Shown here: piece after piece, positions 44,382-52,688 of the stretch
Position numbering within the stretch: the first letter of the stretch is position 1
Layout of the letters: the number at the start of each line of letters is the position of its first letter
Assembly (NCBI GenBank): GCA_031428275.1
Contig: JANPPC010000008.1
Span: 119,955 to 183,954 of the forward strand
Reading direction: 5' to 3'
Length of the DNA: 64,000 nt
Origin: Pseudobdellovibrio sp031428275
Lineage (GTDB): Bacteria > Bdellovibrionota > Bdellovibrionia > Bdellovibrionales > Bdellovibrionaceae
The notes under the pieces: generated by a model
Seen by the model: only the letters and a program-made list of their open reading frames with translations
What the model was told of the DNA's origin: nothing
Database searches by the model: none
Position numbers and translations under genes: made by a program

Positions 44382-45272
44382 GTGTCTAACAATGATACAG
44401 GGTTTATAAAATTTCTTATATTGCTGCTTGTACTGGTTTTAACCTCAGGGCTTTCGGCTTGCGGAGAAAAATACGGCCATACCTACCAAGAAGAAGAAGC
44501 TGAAAATATAATTGGCGGAAAATCGATTGGCGCTTCAAGTATTTTTTCACGAAGAGTGATCTATTTGGCATTAACGGCCAAAAATAAATCCGGAACTTGC
44601 ACGGCTTCAGCACTATCTCCAACGATTCTAATTACGGCCGCTCACTGTGTTAAAGACTTAGAACCTTCACAAGTCAGCGCGGTTATAACTATAGATGCCA
44701 ATCTAAAATCTTTAGCTGACAAAGATAAGATTAGCGTTCAAAAAATTGTGATTCATGAAGATTATAAAGACCAAACTAAACAGCAAGGTGTTCTATATAA
44801 TGATTTAGCTTTGCTAAAACTTTCACAACCGCTAAACCCCGACCGAGTTTCGCAAATTGCTGTGGCTGATCAGACGACATCACTATTGAATTTAGTATCG
44901 ATCGGTTTCGGTAAGCGCACACCTTTGTCTGATGAAGATTCTGAAATAAATGAATCGGCGCCCGAAAAAAACACTCTTTACTACATCATGAAGACGGTCG
45001 AAAAATTCGACCAAAAAGCAAAGACCTTCAGCATTAATCAAAATGATTTAACCGGGGTTTGCTCCGGCGATTCTGGCGGGCCCGGATATATTTACGATGC
45101 AGAGTTAGAAGACTTTTTAATCATCGGGGTAACTTCATACATCTCGGTGACCCGTGAAGAGAAAGATCGTCTTGATCCGAAAGATATTTACGACAAATGT
45201 ATCGGACACGGGCACTACTCAAATATTTTGTTCTATAGCGAATGGATTTCGCACAACATCTCTGGACTTTAG
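44382..45272 (+). CDS. trypsin-like serine protease lipoprotein
   Basis: Second S1-type secreted protease. Start is GTG 44382, with AAGGGG six bases upstream inside a hairpin; a GTG at 44361 is in frame but has no such signal. The 296 residues begin with a signal sequence and lipobox LSAC (Cys near 27), then NIIGGKSIGASS (trypsin-type activation region), the His in ITAAHC, Asp in YNDLALLKL and Ser in CSGDSGGPGYI. Unlike many homologues the residue before IIGG is Asn, so activation may not be by trypsin-like cleavage. It is divergent from the giant repeat protein, 190 bp away, and 33 bp before the next secreted gene. Confidence 0.88.
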   Translation: MSNNDTGFIKFLILLLVLVLTSGLSACGEKYGHTYQEEEAENIIGGKSIGASSIFSRRVIYLALTAKNKSGTCTASALSPTILITAAHCVKDLEPSQVSAVITIDANLKSLADKDKISVQKIVIHEDYKDQTKQQGVLYNDLALLKLSQPLNPDRVSQIAVADQTTSLLNLVSIGFGKRTPLSDEDSEINESAPEKNTLYYIMKTVEKFDQKAKTFSINQNDLTGVCSGDSGGPGYIYDAELEDFLIIGVTSYISVTREEKDRLDPKDIYDKCIGHGHYSNILFYSEWISHNISGL

Positions 45273-45304
45273 TTTATCGGTCATTCGAGTTACACTGTTC
45301 GCAC

Positions 45305-46063
45305 ATGACAAACCTATTTATTAGTATTTTACTTTTTCAATCGATCGCTCTTTCGCAAAACTTAAATAGTGTTAAAAAATGCCATGACGCTATTTTAAAT
45401 GACATTATCGGTTGGGGCTTTGTGACGGCTGATTTTTCTTTCGTGCCTTCTATTAAAAATAAAAGTCAGTTTATGTTATCTAACGGCAAAGATAAGCACT
45501 ATATTTGCTCAACTGCACCCGACCCTCTTAAAGATCGTACGCAAATTTTTATTAATCAAAATCTAGAAGGCTTTACAAAAACTTTTATTGCGGTAAAGAA
45601 TGAAAATCGCAAAAGTTGGAACTTAATTCCCACGCAGCAGATTGACCCTAAAATTTCAAACATTGTGGCCGATTGCAAGAAAGTTGCCGACGCTGATAAA
45701 GCCTTAATCGACACATACACCGAATACACAAAAAGTCTTATTGAAGAACTGAAACTTGATTACGATTTAAAGGTCGCCGAAACAATTAATAACTATGATT
45801 TGGTCAGACTAAAGCCAACTGCCGCAGGTGATGCAAAGCAAGTTGCATCGAAAGAAGCCAATCTGACTTTCTACAAAACCCTAGACGTTTGTCGTGATAG
45901 CCAAGAGCTTACTGAAATCTCAATTAAAACTGAACAAAAAATAAATTTTGTTATGATTGACCGTAAGAATTCTAGAACACGTATACCAACCAGAGATAGA
46001 TTGTCCCCAACTAAAGTCGAGTCCGCGACTCCGGTGACTTTGCCGCCTTCGCAAAAGCGATGA
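45305..46063 (+). CDS. hypothetical secreted protein
   Basis: Unrecognised family. The ATG 45305 gives MTNLFISILLFQSIALSQ, a signal peptide, followed by a mature part of about 235 residues with scattered Cys (KKCHDA, YICSTA, ADCKKV, DVCRDS) that could form two disulfides. The middle (about 125-205) is Asp/Lys/Glu-rich and helical. The C-terminal 30 residues are basic and Pro/Ser/Thr-rich. It lies 33 bp after the protease gene, so the two are likely co-transcribed and exported together. No function can be named. Confidence 0.75.
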   Translation: MTNLFISILLFQSIALSQNLNSVKKCHDAILNDIIGWGFVTADFSFVPSIKNKSQFMLSNGKDKHYICSTAPDPLKDRTQIFINQNLEGFTKTFIAVKNENRKSWNLIPTQQIDPKISNIVADCKKVADADKALIDTYTEYTKSLIEELKLDYDLKVAETINNYDLVRLKPTAAGDAKQVASKEANLTFYKTLDVCRDSQELTEISIKTEQKINFVMIDRKNSRTRIPTRDRLSPTKVESATPVTLPPSQKR

Positions 46064-46081
46064 TACGCTAGAGTCTCGTAA

Positions 46082-47119
46082 ATGGTTATAATACTTATTT
46101 CTTTTATATTAGTTTTAACGATTTCATTTGTTTGTTCGCTTTGCGAAGCCGTTTTTTTATCGATCTCGCCAGCATTTGTCGAAGTTGAAGCCGACGGCAA
46201 ATCTAAGCCGGGTAAGTTACTTAAACACTTACTTGATAACTCAGACCGTTCAATATCGGCTATCCTGACCCTAAATACGATCTCGCATACTTTGGGTTCG
46301 GCGTGGATTGCATACCAAGTTCACGAAGAATTCGGCGATACCTGGGTCAGTATCTTTGCAATTTTTTTAACTTTTATGGTTCTTGTTTTCTCAGAAATCA
46401 TTCCTAAAACGATCGGAAAAAATCATACGAAATATCTGGCACCATTTACGGCTTACGCGATTCAATCAATGATCGTCATGCTGTGGCCGTTAGTTAAACT
46501 TTCTGAGTACGTTTCGAAGGCCCTATCAACTCCATCTGAAGAGCCCGACATTACCCGTGATGAAATGATAAAGCACGCTGAGCTGGGCGTTGAAGAAGGC
46601 ACAATCAAGGCGAAAGAGTCGACGATTATTCGCAATCTGCTTAAATTAGATAAAATTTACGTTTCTGATATCATGACTCCACGATCGGTATTTACCGCAT
46701 TAGAGGCGTCAATGACTGTCGACGAAGTCGCGAAGAAATTTAAGCCGATACGCTTCTCACGTCTACCCGTTTACGAAGAATCTTTAGATCAAATTATCGG
46801 GCTTACTCATCGCTATAAAATTTTAGAAGCATTATCGCAAGACTTACATACAAAAACTCTACGCGAATTGATCTTACCCATAGCAAGCGTCAACGAACGT
46901 ATGACGGTTTCGCAAGCCATCGACTTTTTTATTAAAGAGAAAGATCATTTAGCTTTAGTTGTAGACGAGTACGGAGTGGTCACGGGCTTAGTCACCTTAG
47001 AAGATACCGTTGAAACCTTGCTTGGTGTCGAAATCGTAGATGAATTTGATAATATAGAAGATATGCGTAAATACGCGCTAGAACAGTGGCAACAGCGCAA
47101 AAAAGAACATCGTCGGTAA
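46082..47119 (+). CDS. CNNM/CBS-domain membrane protein
   Basis: Inner-membrane protein of the CNNM (DUF21) family, implicated in divalent cation (Mg, Co) efflux in relatives. The 345 residues have about four membrane segments in the first 165 (near 1-25, 60-85, 90-112, 120-140) and the conserved VFSEIIPKTIGKNH, then two CBS domains (about 198-320): VSDIMTPRSVFTAL, FSRLPVYEES, HLALVVDEYGVVTGLVTLEDTVE. It ends soon after without the C-terminal CorC_HlyC domain often present, leaving a short basic tail. The next gene is convergent and only 10 bp away. Confidence 0.85.
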   Translation: MVIILISFILVLTISFVCSLCEAVFLSISPAFVEVEADGKSKPGKLLKHLLDNSDRSISAILTLNTISHTLGSAWIAYQVHEEFGDTWVSIFAIFLTFMVLVFSEIIPKTIGKNHTKYLAPFTAYAIQSMIVMLWPLVKLSEYVSKALSTPSEEPDITRDEMIKHAELGVEEGTIKAKESTIIRNLLKLDKIYVSDIMTPRSVFTALEASMTVDEVAKKFKPIRFSRLPVYEESLDQIIGLTHRYKILEALSQDLHTKTLRELILPIASVNERMTVSQAIDFFIKEKDHLALVVDEYGVVTGLVTLEDTVETLLGVEIVDEFDNIEDMRKYALEQWQQRKKEHRR

Positions 47120-47128
47120 TTGTTTAGG

Positions 47129-47293
47129 TTATTTAGACGCCGCTTCAACTTGCTGAGCCGGCAGGCGTAATTTTTCTTGGTTTTGCGGTTCAAAAAGCAC
47201 CACTTTAAATAATAGAACAATCAATACCGTTAGAAACGCTAACGTCGCGAAAAGACGCGCAGTTTGATATTCTTTAGCTTTTTGTTGTTCCAT
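47129..47293 (-). CDS. small single-pass membrane protein (54 aa)
   Basis: An unannotated-size gene on the minus strand: ATG 47293, stop at 47131-47129. It encodes MEQQKAKEYQTARLFATL, a hydrophobic helix (about 14-33), then FEPQNQEKLRLPAQQVEAASK. GAAAGGA lies about twelve bases before the ATG. It fits between the convergent CNNM gene and the divergent pyrE. The signal-to-coding features (RBS, single TM, hydrophilic tail) make it a likely real small membrane protein; homologues would be needed to be sure. Confidence 0.7.
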   Translation of the reverse strand: MEQQKAKEYQTARLFATLAFLTVLIVLLFKVVLFEPQNQEKLRLPAQQVEAASK

Positions 47294-47370
47294 TCAGTGC
47301 GGCAGTCCTTTCAATACCAATCTAAAAAGCATAAACTGCGCCAAGGTAAAACATCCCAAAAGGAGCCCGC

Positions 47371-47892
47371 ATGACCCATCAAGAACTAGCCCAAAGTATA
47401 TACAAGGTCTGTCATTTAAAAGGAGACTTCTTACTTCGCAGCGGAACTCGCTCGACAGAGTACTTTGATAAATACCGCTTCGAATCTCAACCGGTTTTAC
47501 TAAAAGAAATCGCCGAACAAATGAAAAAATTAATTCCACCCGGCACTGAAATCTTAGCGGCTCTCGAAATGGGGGGCATTCCGGTCGGAACAGCCCTTTC
47601 ACTTGCGACTGGTATTCCGTGCGTCTTCGTTAGAAAAAGTGCCAAAGAATACGGAACCTGCCAATTTGCCGAAGGCCTAGAAATTAAAGACAAAAAAGTT
47701 TTAATTATCGAAGACGTCGTTACGTCGGGCGGCCAAGTGTTGTTAAGCGCCGCTGACTTGCGAAAACTGGGGGCAAAAGTTGAAAATGTTTTATGCGTAA
47801 TTCATCGGGGCGGTGAACCGGCCGAGGCCAAGCTAGAAGAGGCAGGTCTTAGTTTAAAACCACTTTTTATGAGAGCTGATTTTCCGAACTAG
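47371..47892 (+). CDS. pyrE: orotate phosphoribosyltransferase
   Basis: Makes orotidine 5'-phosphate from orotate and PRPP in pyrimidine synthesis. The 173 residues have LLRSGTRSTEYFDKY near the start, ALEMGGIPVGTALS, FVRKSAKEYGTCQFAEG and the PRPP-binding VLIIEDVVTSGGQ (about 110). Shine-Dalgarno AAAAGGAG lies upstream of the ATG. It is short relative to E. coli PyrE (213) but normal for several bacterial families. Its 3' end overlaps the convergent folC by 26 bp. Confidence 0.93.
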   Translation: MTHQELAQSIYKVCHLKGDFLLRSGTRSTEYFDKYRFESQPVLLKEIAEQMKKLIPPGTEILAALEMGGIPVGTALSLATGIPCVFVRKSAKEYGTCQFAEGLEIKDKKVLIIEDVVTSGGQVLLSAADLRKLGAKVENVLCVIHRGGEPAEAKLEEAGLSLKPLFMRADFPN

Positions 47893-49138
47893 CTCTTAGC
47901 ACTTCACCCACTAAATACAACGATCCCGTGACAACAACTAAGTCACCTTCGTCGCATTCCAAAGTATTCAAAATAGTAATCACGTCGGCATTACGATCGG
48001 TCGACTGAAATAAATACTTTTGTGAATACTCATTTAGCTTTCGTCCTTTGAAGGGCGTAACTGTTAAGTACAAATTCATATTTGGCAACTCGGATAATTC
48101 TTCTAACATTTCGTCCGCGTCTTTATCCACACCAATTCCCACAATGACGTGCAAGGTGTTCCATGTGAAGTCTTTTAGGATTTTTAATAAACTTACCATT
48201 CCGTCAGGATTGTGATCGCCAGACAAATAAACCGGGCAAGAAATTTTTGGCCACGCGACTTTTTGCATGCGGCCAGGCCAATTCGTGTCAGCTAAGGCAT
48301 CTAAATAAAGTAGCGGTGAAAAACCTAACTTTTCAAAAGTGTAAAGCGCGGTCATTGCATTTTGCGCAGCTCGCTCACCGGGTAAAGCTAACAAAGCTTC
48401 GCCCCAGATCGTTTTCGCATAGTACTTCGGTTGATTTTGATTTTTAACTACTCGGTAAGCGGCTGCAGGCACTTCATACCATTCTGAATTTGTTTCTTCG
48501 ATTACGTCTTCTTTTAAGCTCTGCAGACCAATGGGAAGCGGCTGATGAATGACAATATTGCCAGCTTGAACGATGCCGAATTTATTCTGCGCTACTTCAG
48601 CGATGGTATTTCCTAAAATAGAAGTGTGATCTAAACTTAGAGGCGTAATAACCGAATAGGCGTGCGGAAAAGCATTTGTTGCGTCGTAAGTTCCGCCGAG
48701 CCCTACTTCGAAAATAACGAAATCTAAATTTTGATTCCATTTTTCAGAGTAGAAATAATGTCCGGCCATGAATGTGAGCGCTTCAAAATGTGAAAGCTCG
48801 CAATCTTTAATAATTGCTTCGCATTCTTGAAAAACTTCGACAAAAACTTCTTCGCTGACGCTTCTACCATTCGACCGGATACGCTCGGTCGTTGAGACCA
48901 AATGAGGCGAACTATAAAAGCCAACTTTTTGATCGGCCTCGAGCAGTAAAGATTCTAGCATGGCGCAGGTTGAACCTTTACCATTCGTTCCGGCAACGAC
49001 GATCGTTTTAAAAGAGTCTACTTGAGTATACCAAGCTGTTTGCACCAATGCGCGCTTAATTTTATCAAGCCCCGGCATCGTCTTTGGCATAATCTGTAAG
49101 CCCTCTAGGAAGTGAACTACATCTTGATAATTTTTCAA
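47867..49138 (-). CDS. folC: folylpolyglutamate/dihydrofolate synthase
   Basis: Adds glutamate to dihydropteroate or folates. The 423 residues have the P-loop VVAGTNGKGSTCAMLESLL (about 47-65), FSEGxG-type GYYSSPHLV, LSLDHTSILGNTIAEVAQNKFGI and DGDHNPDGM-like SGDHNPDGMVSLLK in the C-terminal Mur-ligase-like domain. Its start overlaps the folK-folP stop by 4 bp (ATGA), placing it last in a run from E1 alpha through folB. It is convergent with and overlaps pyrE. Confidence 0.95.
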   Translation of the reverse strand: MKNYQDVVHFLEGLQIMPKTMPGLDKIKRALVQTAWYTQVDSFKTIVVAGTNGKGSTCAMLESLLLEADQKVGFYSSPHLVSTTERIRSNGRSVSEEVFVEVFQECEAIIKDCELSHFEALTFMAGHYFYSEKWNQNLDFVIFEVGLGGTYDATNAFPHAYSVITPLSLDHTSILGNTIAEVAQNKFGIVQAGNIVIHQPLPIGLQSLKEDVIEETNSEWYEVPAAAYRVVKNQNQPKYYAKTIWGEALLALPGERAAQNAMTALYTFEKLGFSPLLYLDALADTNWPGRMQKVAWPKISCPVYLSGDHNPDGMVSLLKILKDFTWNTLHVIVGIGVDKDADEMLEELSELPNMNLYLTVTPFKGRKLNEYSQKYLFQSTDRNADVITILNTLECDEGDLVVVTGSLYLVGEVLRASSENQLS

Positions 49139-50448
49139 AATAATGACCTTAATGCGATTTTCTGTGTTTCAATATCATGTACACGCAAATACTGTATAAA
49201 AGCCAAATTGAAATCTTTAGTCACCAGTGCAGTTTCCAAATCTCGGTCAGCCGCAGGGCGGTCAGAGAAAAAAGTTTGAAATGATTTTCTAGAATGTCCG
49301 ATCATCACTTCTGCCGTTACCGAATGAAATTCGCTTAAATTATTCAAAATATACATACTTTGTAATTTTGTTTTACCAAAACCAATTCCGGGATCAAAAA
49401 TAAGCTGATCTGCATCAATGCCTAAGCATACTAATTGATCGACTTTCATCTTCCACCACTTTTTCAGTTGGCTGCAGGGATTTAATTCAGAATCTAGGGT
49501 TAAATCACCTTGAGGTGGAATTGACAGAGAATGCATCACGAAGGCTTTAGCTTTTGAGTCTTTCAATAATGACTGCATCATCAAATTATCGAAACCCGTA
49601 ACGTCGTTTAAAAAATCAATTTGATATTTCGCCATTATTCGAGCTGCTACTTTTGCGTTATGAGAATCTAAGCTTACTTTAAAAGTTCGTTCTTCGCGAA
49701 CCTGTTCCACTACCTGGAACGCTGAAAGCAAGCGACTAGTTTCTAATTCGGTCGTCACGGCAGTCGCGCCAGGCCGGGTTGACTCTGCTCCGATATCAAT
49801 GACTTCGGCACCCGAATCTAACAAAAGAATTAATTGTTTCTGAATTTGTTCAGAGTTCGTAAATAGTCCGCCATCAGAAAATGAATCGTCCGTAATATTC
49901 AGTATACCCACGAACTGCGGCCAAAAATGTTGATGACTTTTTGCTGTACGAAATGGTTTCTCTTGTACCCAAGCCTCAACCCAAGCAGGTCGCTTCCCAA
50001 CTTCGGCTGTCGGCCAAACTTCCAACAATGGCAGTAATGCAAAAGGCCTATCGATTAAGTGCAGATGTGGAATTTGCAAAAATTCGTCTTTAAAATCGGC
50101 ATCGCTCCAGTGAAGCAAATCAATATCGATCACACGAGGAGCCCACTTCTTGGCAGCGTCCCGGCCCATATTCTTTTCAATTTGTTTAACTAACATAAGC
50201 AATTTCGAAGCTGGCGTATCACCAATAATTTCACAAAGCACCACTGCGTTTAAGTACTTATGATTCCACTCAGTACTAGCACCTTCAGGTAGCTGCGCAT
50301 CAGATTCGTAAATGCTAGAAACTTTTAAGACTTTAAGCTCTGAGATTTTTTTGATTTCGCGTAAAGCAAGTCGCAAGTTTGCGACCGGAGAACTAAAATT
50401 ATGTACTAAATTAGAGCCTATCCCAAGAGCTACAGTTCGGCTTCGCAT
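49135..50448 (-). CDS. fused HPPK-DHPS (folate) bifunctional enzyme
   Basis: Two consecutive folate steps in one 437-residue polypeptide. Residues 1-165 are hydroxymethyldihydropterin pyrophosphokinase (FolK): ALGIGSNL, YLNAVVLCE and APRVIDIDLLHW. A linker leads to dihydropteroate synthase (FolP, about 175-437): FVGILNITDDSFSDGG, VIDIGAESTRPGA, FLNDVTGFDN, FDPGIGFGKT and GHSRKSF. The usual NVTPDSFSDGG has Pro replaced by Asp. Separate folK and folP genes are usual in bacteria. It overlaps folB by 19 bp and folC by 4 bp, so the pathway steps are coupled. Confidence 0.93.
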   Translation of the reverse strand: MRSRTVALGIGSNLVHNFSSPVANLRLALREIKKISELKVLKVSSIYESDAQLPEGASTEWNHKYLNAVVLCEIIGDTPASKLLMLVKQIEKNMGRDAAKKWAPRVIDIDLLHWSDADFKDEFLQIPHLHLIDRPFALLPLLEVWPTAEVGKRPAWVEAWVQEKPFRTAKSHQHFWPQFVGILNITDDSFSDGGLFTNSEQIQKQLILLLDSGAEVIDIGAESTRPGATAVTTELETSRLLSAFQVVEQVREERTFKVSLDSHNAKVAARIMAKYQIDFLNDVTGFDNLMMQSLLKDSKAKAFVMHSLSIPPQGDLTLDSELNPCSQLKKWWKMKVDQLVCLGIDADQLIFDPGIGFGKTKLQSMYILNNLSEFHSVTAEVMIGHSRKSFQTFFSDRPAADRDLETALVTKDFNLAFIQYLRVHDIETQKIALRSLF

Positions 50449-50816
50449 GTGAATATAACGCCATTTCGTAAGTTTTCAACGGGCACTCTAATTTTCTTCG
50501 CTTGGATGATCAACTTACCTTTAACTTTTTTCAATTTCAAAAATTCGTACAAAATCGTAAAAACTTCTTCGTTTAAATGTTCGATCAAATGAAAAGGTCC
50601 TTTCATTGATTTACTTTTTATTAACGCCGTAATTTCGACGTAATCGATCGTATCGCCCAAACGGTCGGTCTCAAAACCCTTCACAGCTTTCTCAAACTGA
50701 ATATCCACCGTGAAATGCACCGGCTGAGTAAATGTTTGCTCGTCTGAAGTACAGCCTAAGTGCACCCAAACTTCGTAATCTTGAATTTTTAAAGATTGTT
50801 TCAAAAATAAACTCAT
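50430..50816 (-). CDS. folB: dihydroneopterin aldolase
   Basis: Converts dihydroneopterin to hydroxymethyldihydropterin plus glycolaldehyde. The 128 residues have IQDYEVWVHLGCTSDE, TIDYVEITALI with the conserved Glu, FHLIEHLNEEVF and a C-terminal LIIQAKKIRVPVEN in place of the usual VxxxKP. Length and order fit the family. It starts with ATG overlapping the methyltransferase stop (ATGA) and is followed by the FolKP fusion (19-bp overlap), giving consecutive steps of folate synthesis. Confidence 0.9.
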   Translation of the reverse strand: MSLFLKQSLKIQDYEVWVHLGCTSDEQTFTQPVHFTVDIQFEKAVKGFETDRLGDTIDYVEITALIKSKSMKGPFHLIEHLNEEVFTILYEFLKLKKVKGKLIIQAKKIRVPVENLRNGVIFTCEAEL

Positions 50817-51631
50817 TTAAGCGCAACCACGTAAGCGATCCAGCTAAGGCAAGATTCGCCTTTTTCAGTTTGCTTGAATACTCCATTGCCGCCGCCTTTA
50901 CGGTTGGTACCTTCCCAGTATACTTTTACACCTTGAAAACCCGCTTCTTCTAACAACTCTTTAACTTCCTGAATCGACCACATTCTCCAGTCGTAACTGA
51001 AAACGTCTTTATATTTTTTACCCTTGTAACGAAAGTGAATACCGAATTCGGCCTCACTTGTGACCGGGTCGAAATTCTTTTGATCCCAGTAGTAAGTAAA
51101 ATTTTTATGTTTCGTTTTATCTTCGATAGCATCGTAGCACTGTGTGCCGCCGAAAATATCTAGAATAAATAAACCTTTATGATTCAAAGACTGATTCACA
51201 TTGGTAAAATATTTTTTTAAAGTTTCACGCTTTTTAAATAAGAAATAAGAAAAATTAACCGCAACGGCTAAATCAGCGATCGGTAAATTATCCGAAAGCA
51301 CATCTTTTTTAATCAATGCGATGCGCTTCTGCTGGTCTGGGCTTAGTGCCGAAATATAGTTTTTTCGGCCGTATTCCATCGGCTCAGGATCTAAATCTAA
51401 GCCAGAAGACTTATGCGCTTTATCTAATTTAACCCATTCACACGAAATAGCCCCACCGCCGCAAAAGTCTTCACGCAAAGTAATCGGCTTTTTACCCTTA
51501 CGAAGCTCTTTGTAGCAGTCTAAGTAAAACTGCACATCGTCTTCAGGCGACTGCACCGCTTGATTGTACAAAGCATATTTATCAAAAGGTAAGTTTCTAG
51601 ATTTAATTAAAGAAGATCTCTTTTTCTTCAT
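50813..51631 (-). CDS. class I SAM-dependent methyltransferase
   Basis: Predicted methyltransferase of unknown substrate. The 272 residues show a SAM-binding stretch TLREDFCGGGAISCEWVK (the acidic loop with Gly-rich turn, about 53-70), SGLDLDPEPMEYGRKN, LIKKDVLSDNLP with an Asp, and NFSYFLFKKR. C-terminal VFSYDWRMWS and YWEGTNRKGGGNGVF are conserved-looking. No membrane segments. It is sandwiched between the E1 beta gene (1-bp gap) and folB (4-bp overlap), hinting at a link to either pathway but no more. Confidence 0.82.
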   Translation of the reverse strand: MKKKRSSLIKSRNLPFDKYALYNQAVQSPEDDVQFYLDCYKELRKGKKPITLREDFCGGGAISCEWVKLDKAHKSSGLDLDPEPMEYGRKNYISALSPDQQKRIALIKKDVLSDNLPIADLAVAVNFSYFLFKKRETLKKYFTNVNQSLNHKGLFILDIFGGTQCYDAIEDKTKHKNFTYYWDQKNFDPVTSEAEFGIHFRYKGKKYKDVFSYDWRMWSIQEVKELLEEAGFQGVKVYWEGTNRKGGGNGVFKQTEKGESCLSWIAYVVALK

Positions 51632-51632
51632 C

Positions 51633-52688
51633 TTACGGAACCTCAGCGCATATTTGACGAATCAAAGTTGAAATTTCATGTTTTTGCGGAACGCTTGAAT
51701 CTTCTAAGTGCGGGTGCAAGCCAATACCCGGTAAGTTTTTACCCGCCAGCACTCGCGGAGCCGCATGCAGGTGATAAAATAGTTCAGATGTGGCTCTGTA
51801 AGCTAAATGCTCGCCAAAATTGGTCACTTCGGTATCTTCATTCACAAATAGCACACGACCTGTTTTTTCAACTGAATTTTTAATCATTTGCCAGTCATAA
51901 GGGTATATTGACCGTAGATCGATTACCTCGACCGAATAACCTTCTTCGGCTAACTGATCCGCAACTTCGTTACAGACTAATAAGTGACGGCCATAGCTCA
52001 CGACGGTGATCTGTTCGCCCTGTCTGGTGATTTTGCCTTGTCCGAACGGAACTAAATACTCTTCAGTGTCTGGCCAGTTCGCTTTCCAATTTTTACGATC
52101 ACCAATCGGTGCATCAATTCTAGTTTTTAATTCTTTTTCATCTGCTGGCTCGCCCGGAATTAATTCTTCACCGCGCACGCGCATAAGTGCCTTTGGTTTT
52201 AAGAACATGCAAGGGTTCGGATCTTTAATACATGAAAGCAATAAGCCATAAGCATCCAGTGGATTCGAAGGCATAACAACTTTCCAACCCGCTAAGCGCG
52301 AAGCCAATGCATCGAAAGAATGCGAATGGTAAACGCTACCACGTATACCCGCTCCAACCGGAGTCATCACGGTCATAGGTAAATTATACTGGCCGTTGGT
52401 GCACCATAAAGTATTACCGGCGATTTTTAAAAGATCGATCGTGTTAAAAATATAATCGGCAAACTGAATTTCAGCTACGCAGCGATCACCAGCCATCGCA
52501 ATTCCCATAGCCATTCCGATAATACCGCGCTCATCCAGCGTCGAATTCCAAGTGGTTTTTAATCCTTGAGTCGCTGTGAAAACGCCTCCCAAAGGGGCCC
52601 CCACATCTTGACCAAATATATCTTTTAATTCGTAATTTTTTTCTGCAAAGTTTAAAGCCATTCTGATGGCTTGAGCCATATTTGCCAT
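51633..52688 (-). CDS. 2-oxoacid dehydrogenase E1 component, beta subunit
   Basis: Beta chain of a thiamine-diphosphate 2-oxoacid dehydrogenase. The 351 residues start with MAQAIRMALNFAEKNYEL and show GLKTTWNSTLDERGIIGMAMGIAMAG, FADYIFNTIDLLKI, GAGIRGSVYHSHSFDALA, GLLLSCIKDPNPCMF, and the transketolase C-terminal segment VVSYGRHLL with VEVIDLRSIYPYDW. The pattern is of pyruvate or branched-chain E1 beta. It overlaps the alpha-subunit gene by one base (TAATG). No E2 or E3 gene is in the window, so the substrate is open. Confidence 0.93.
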   Translation of the reverse strand: MANMAQAIRMALNFAEKNYELKDIFGQDVGAPLGGVFTATQGLKTTWNSTLDERGIIGMAMGIAMAGDRCVAEIQFADYIFNTIDLLKIAGNTLWCTNGQYNLPMTVMTPVGAGIRGSVYHSHSFDALASRLAGWKVVMPSNPLDAYGLLLSCIKDPNPCMFLKPKALMRVRGEELIPGEPADEKELKTRIDAPIGDRKNWKANWPDTEEYLVPFGQGKITRQGEQITVVSYGRHLLVCNEVADQLAEEGYSVEVIDLRSIYPYDWQMIKNSVEKTGRVLFVNEDTEVTNFGEHLAYRATSELFYHLHAAPRVLAGKNLPGIGLHPHLEDSSVPQKHEISTLIRQICAEVP

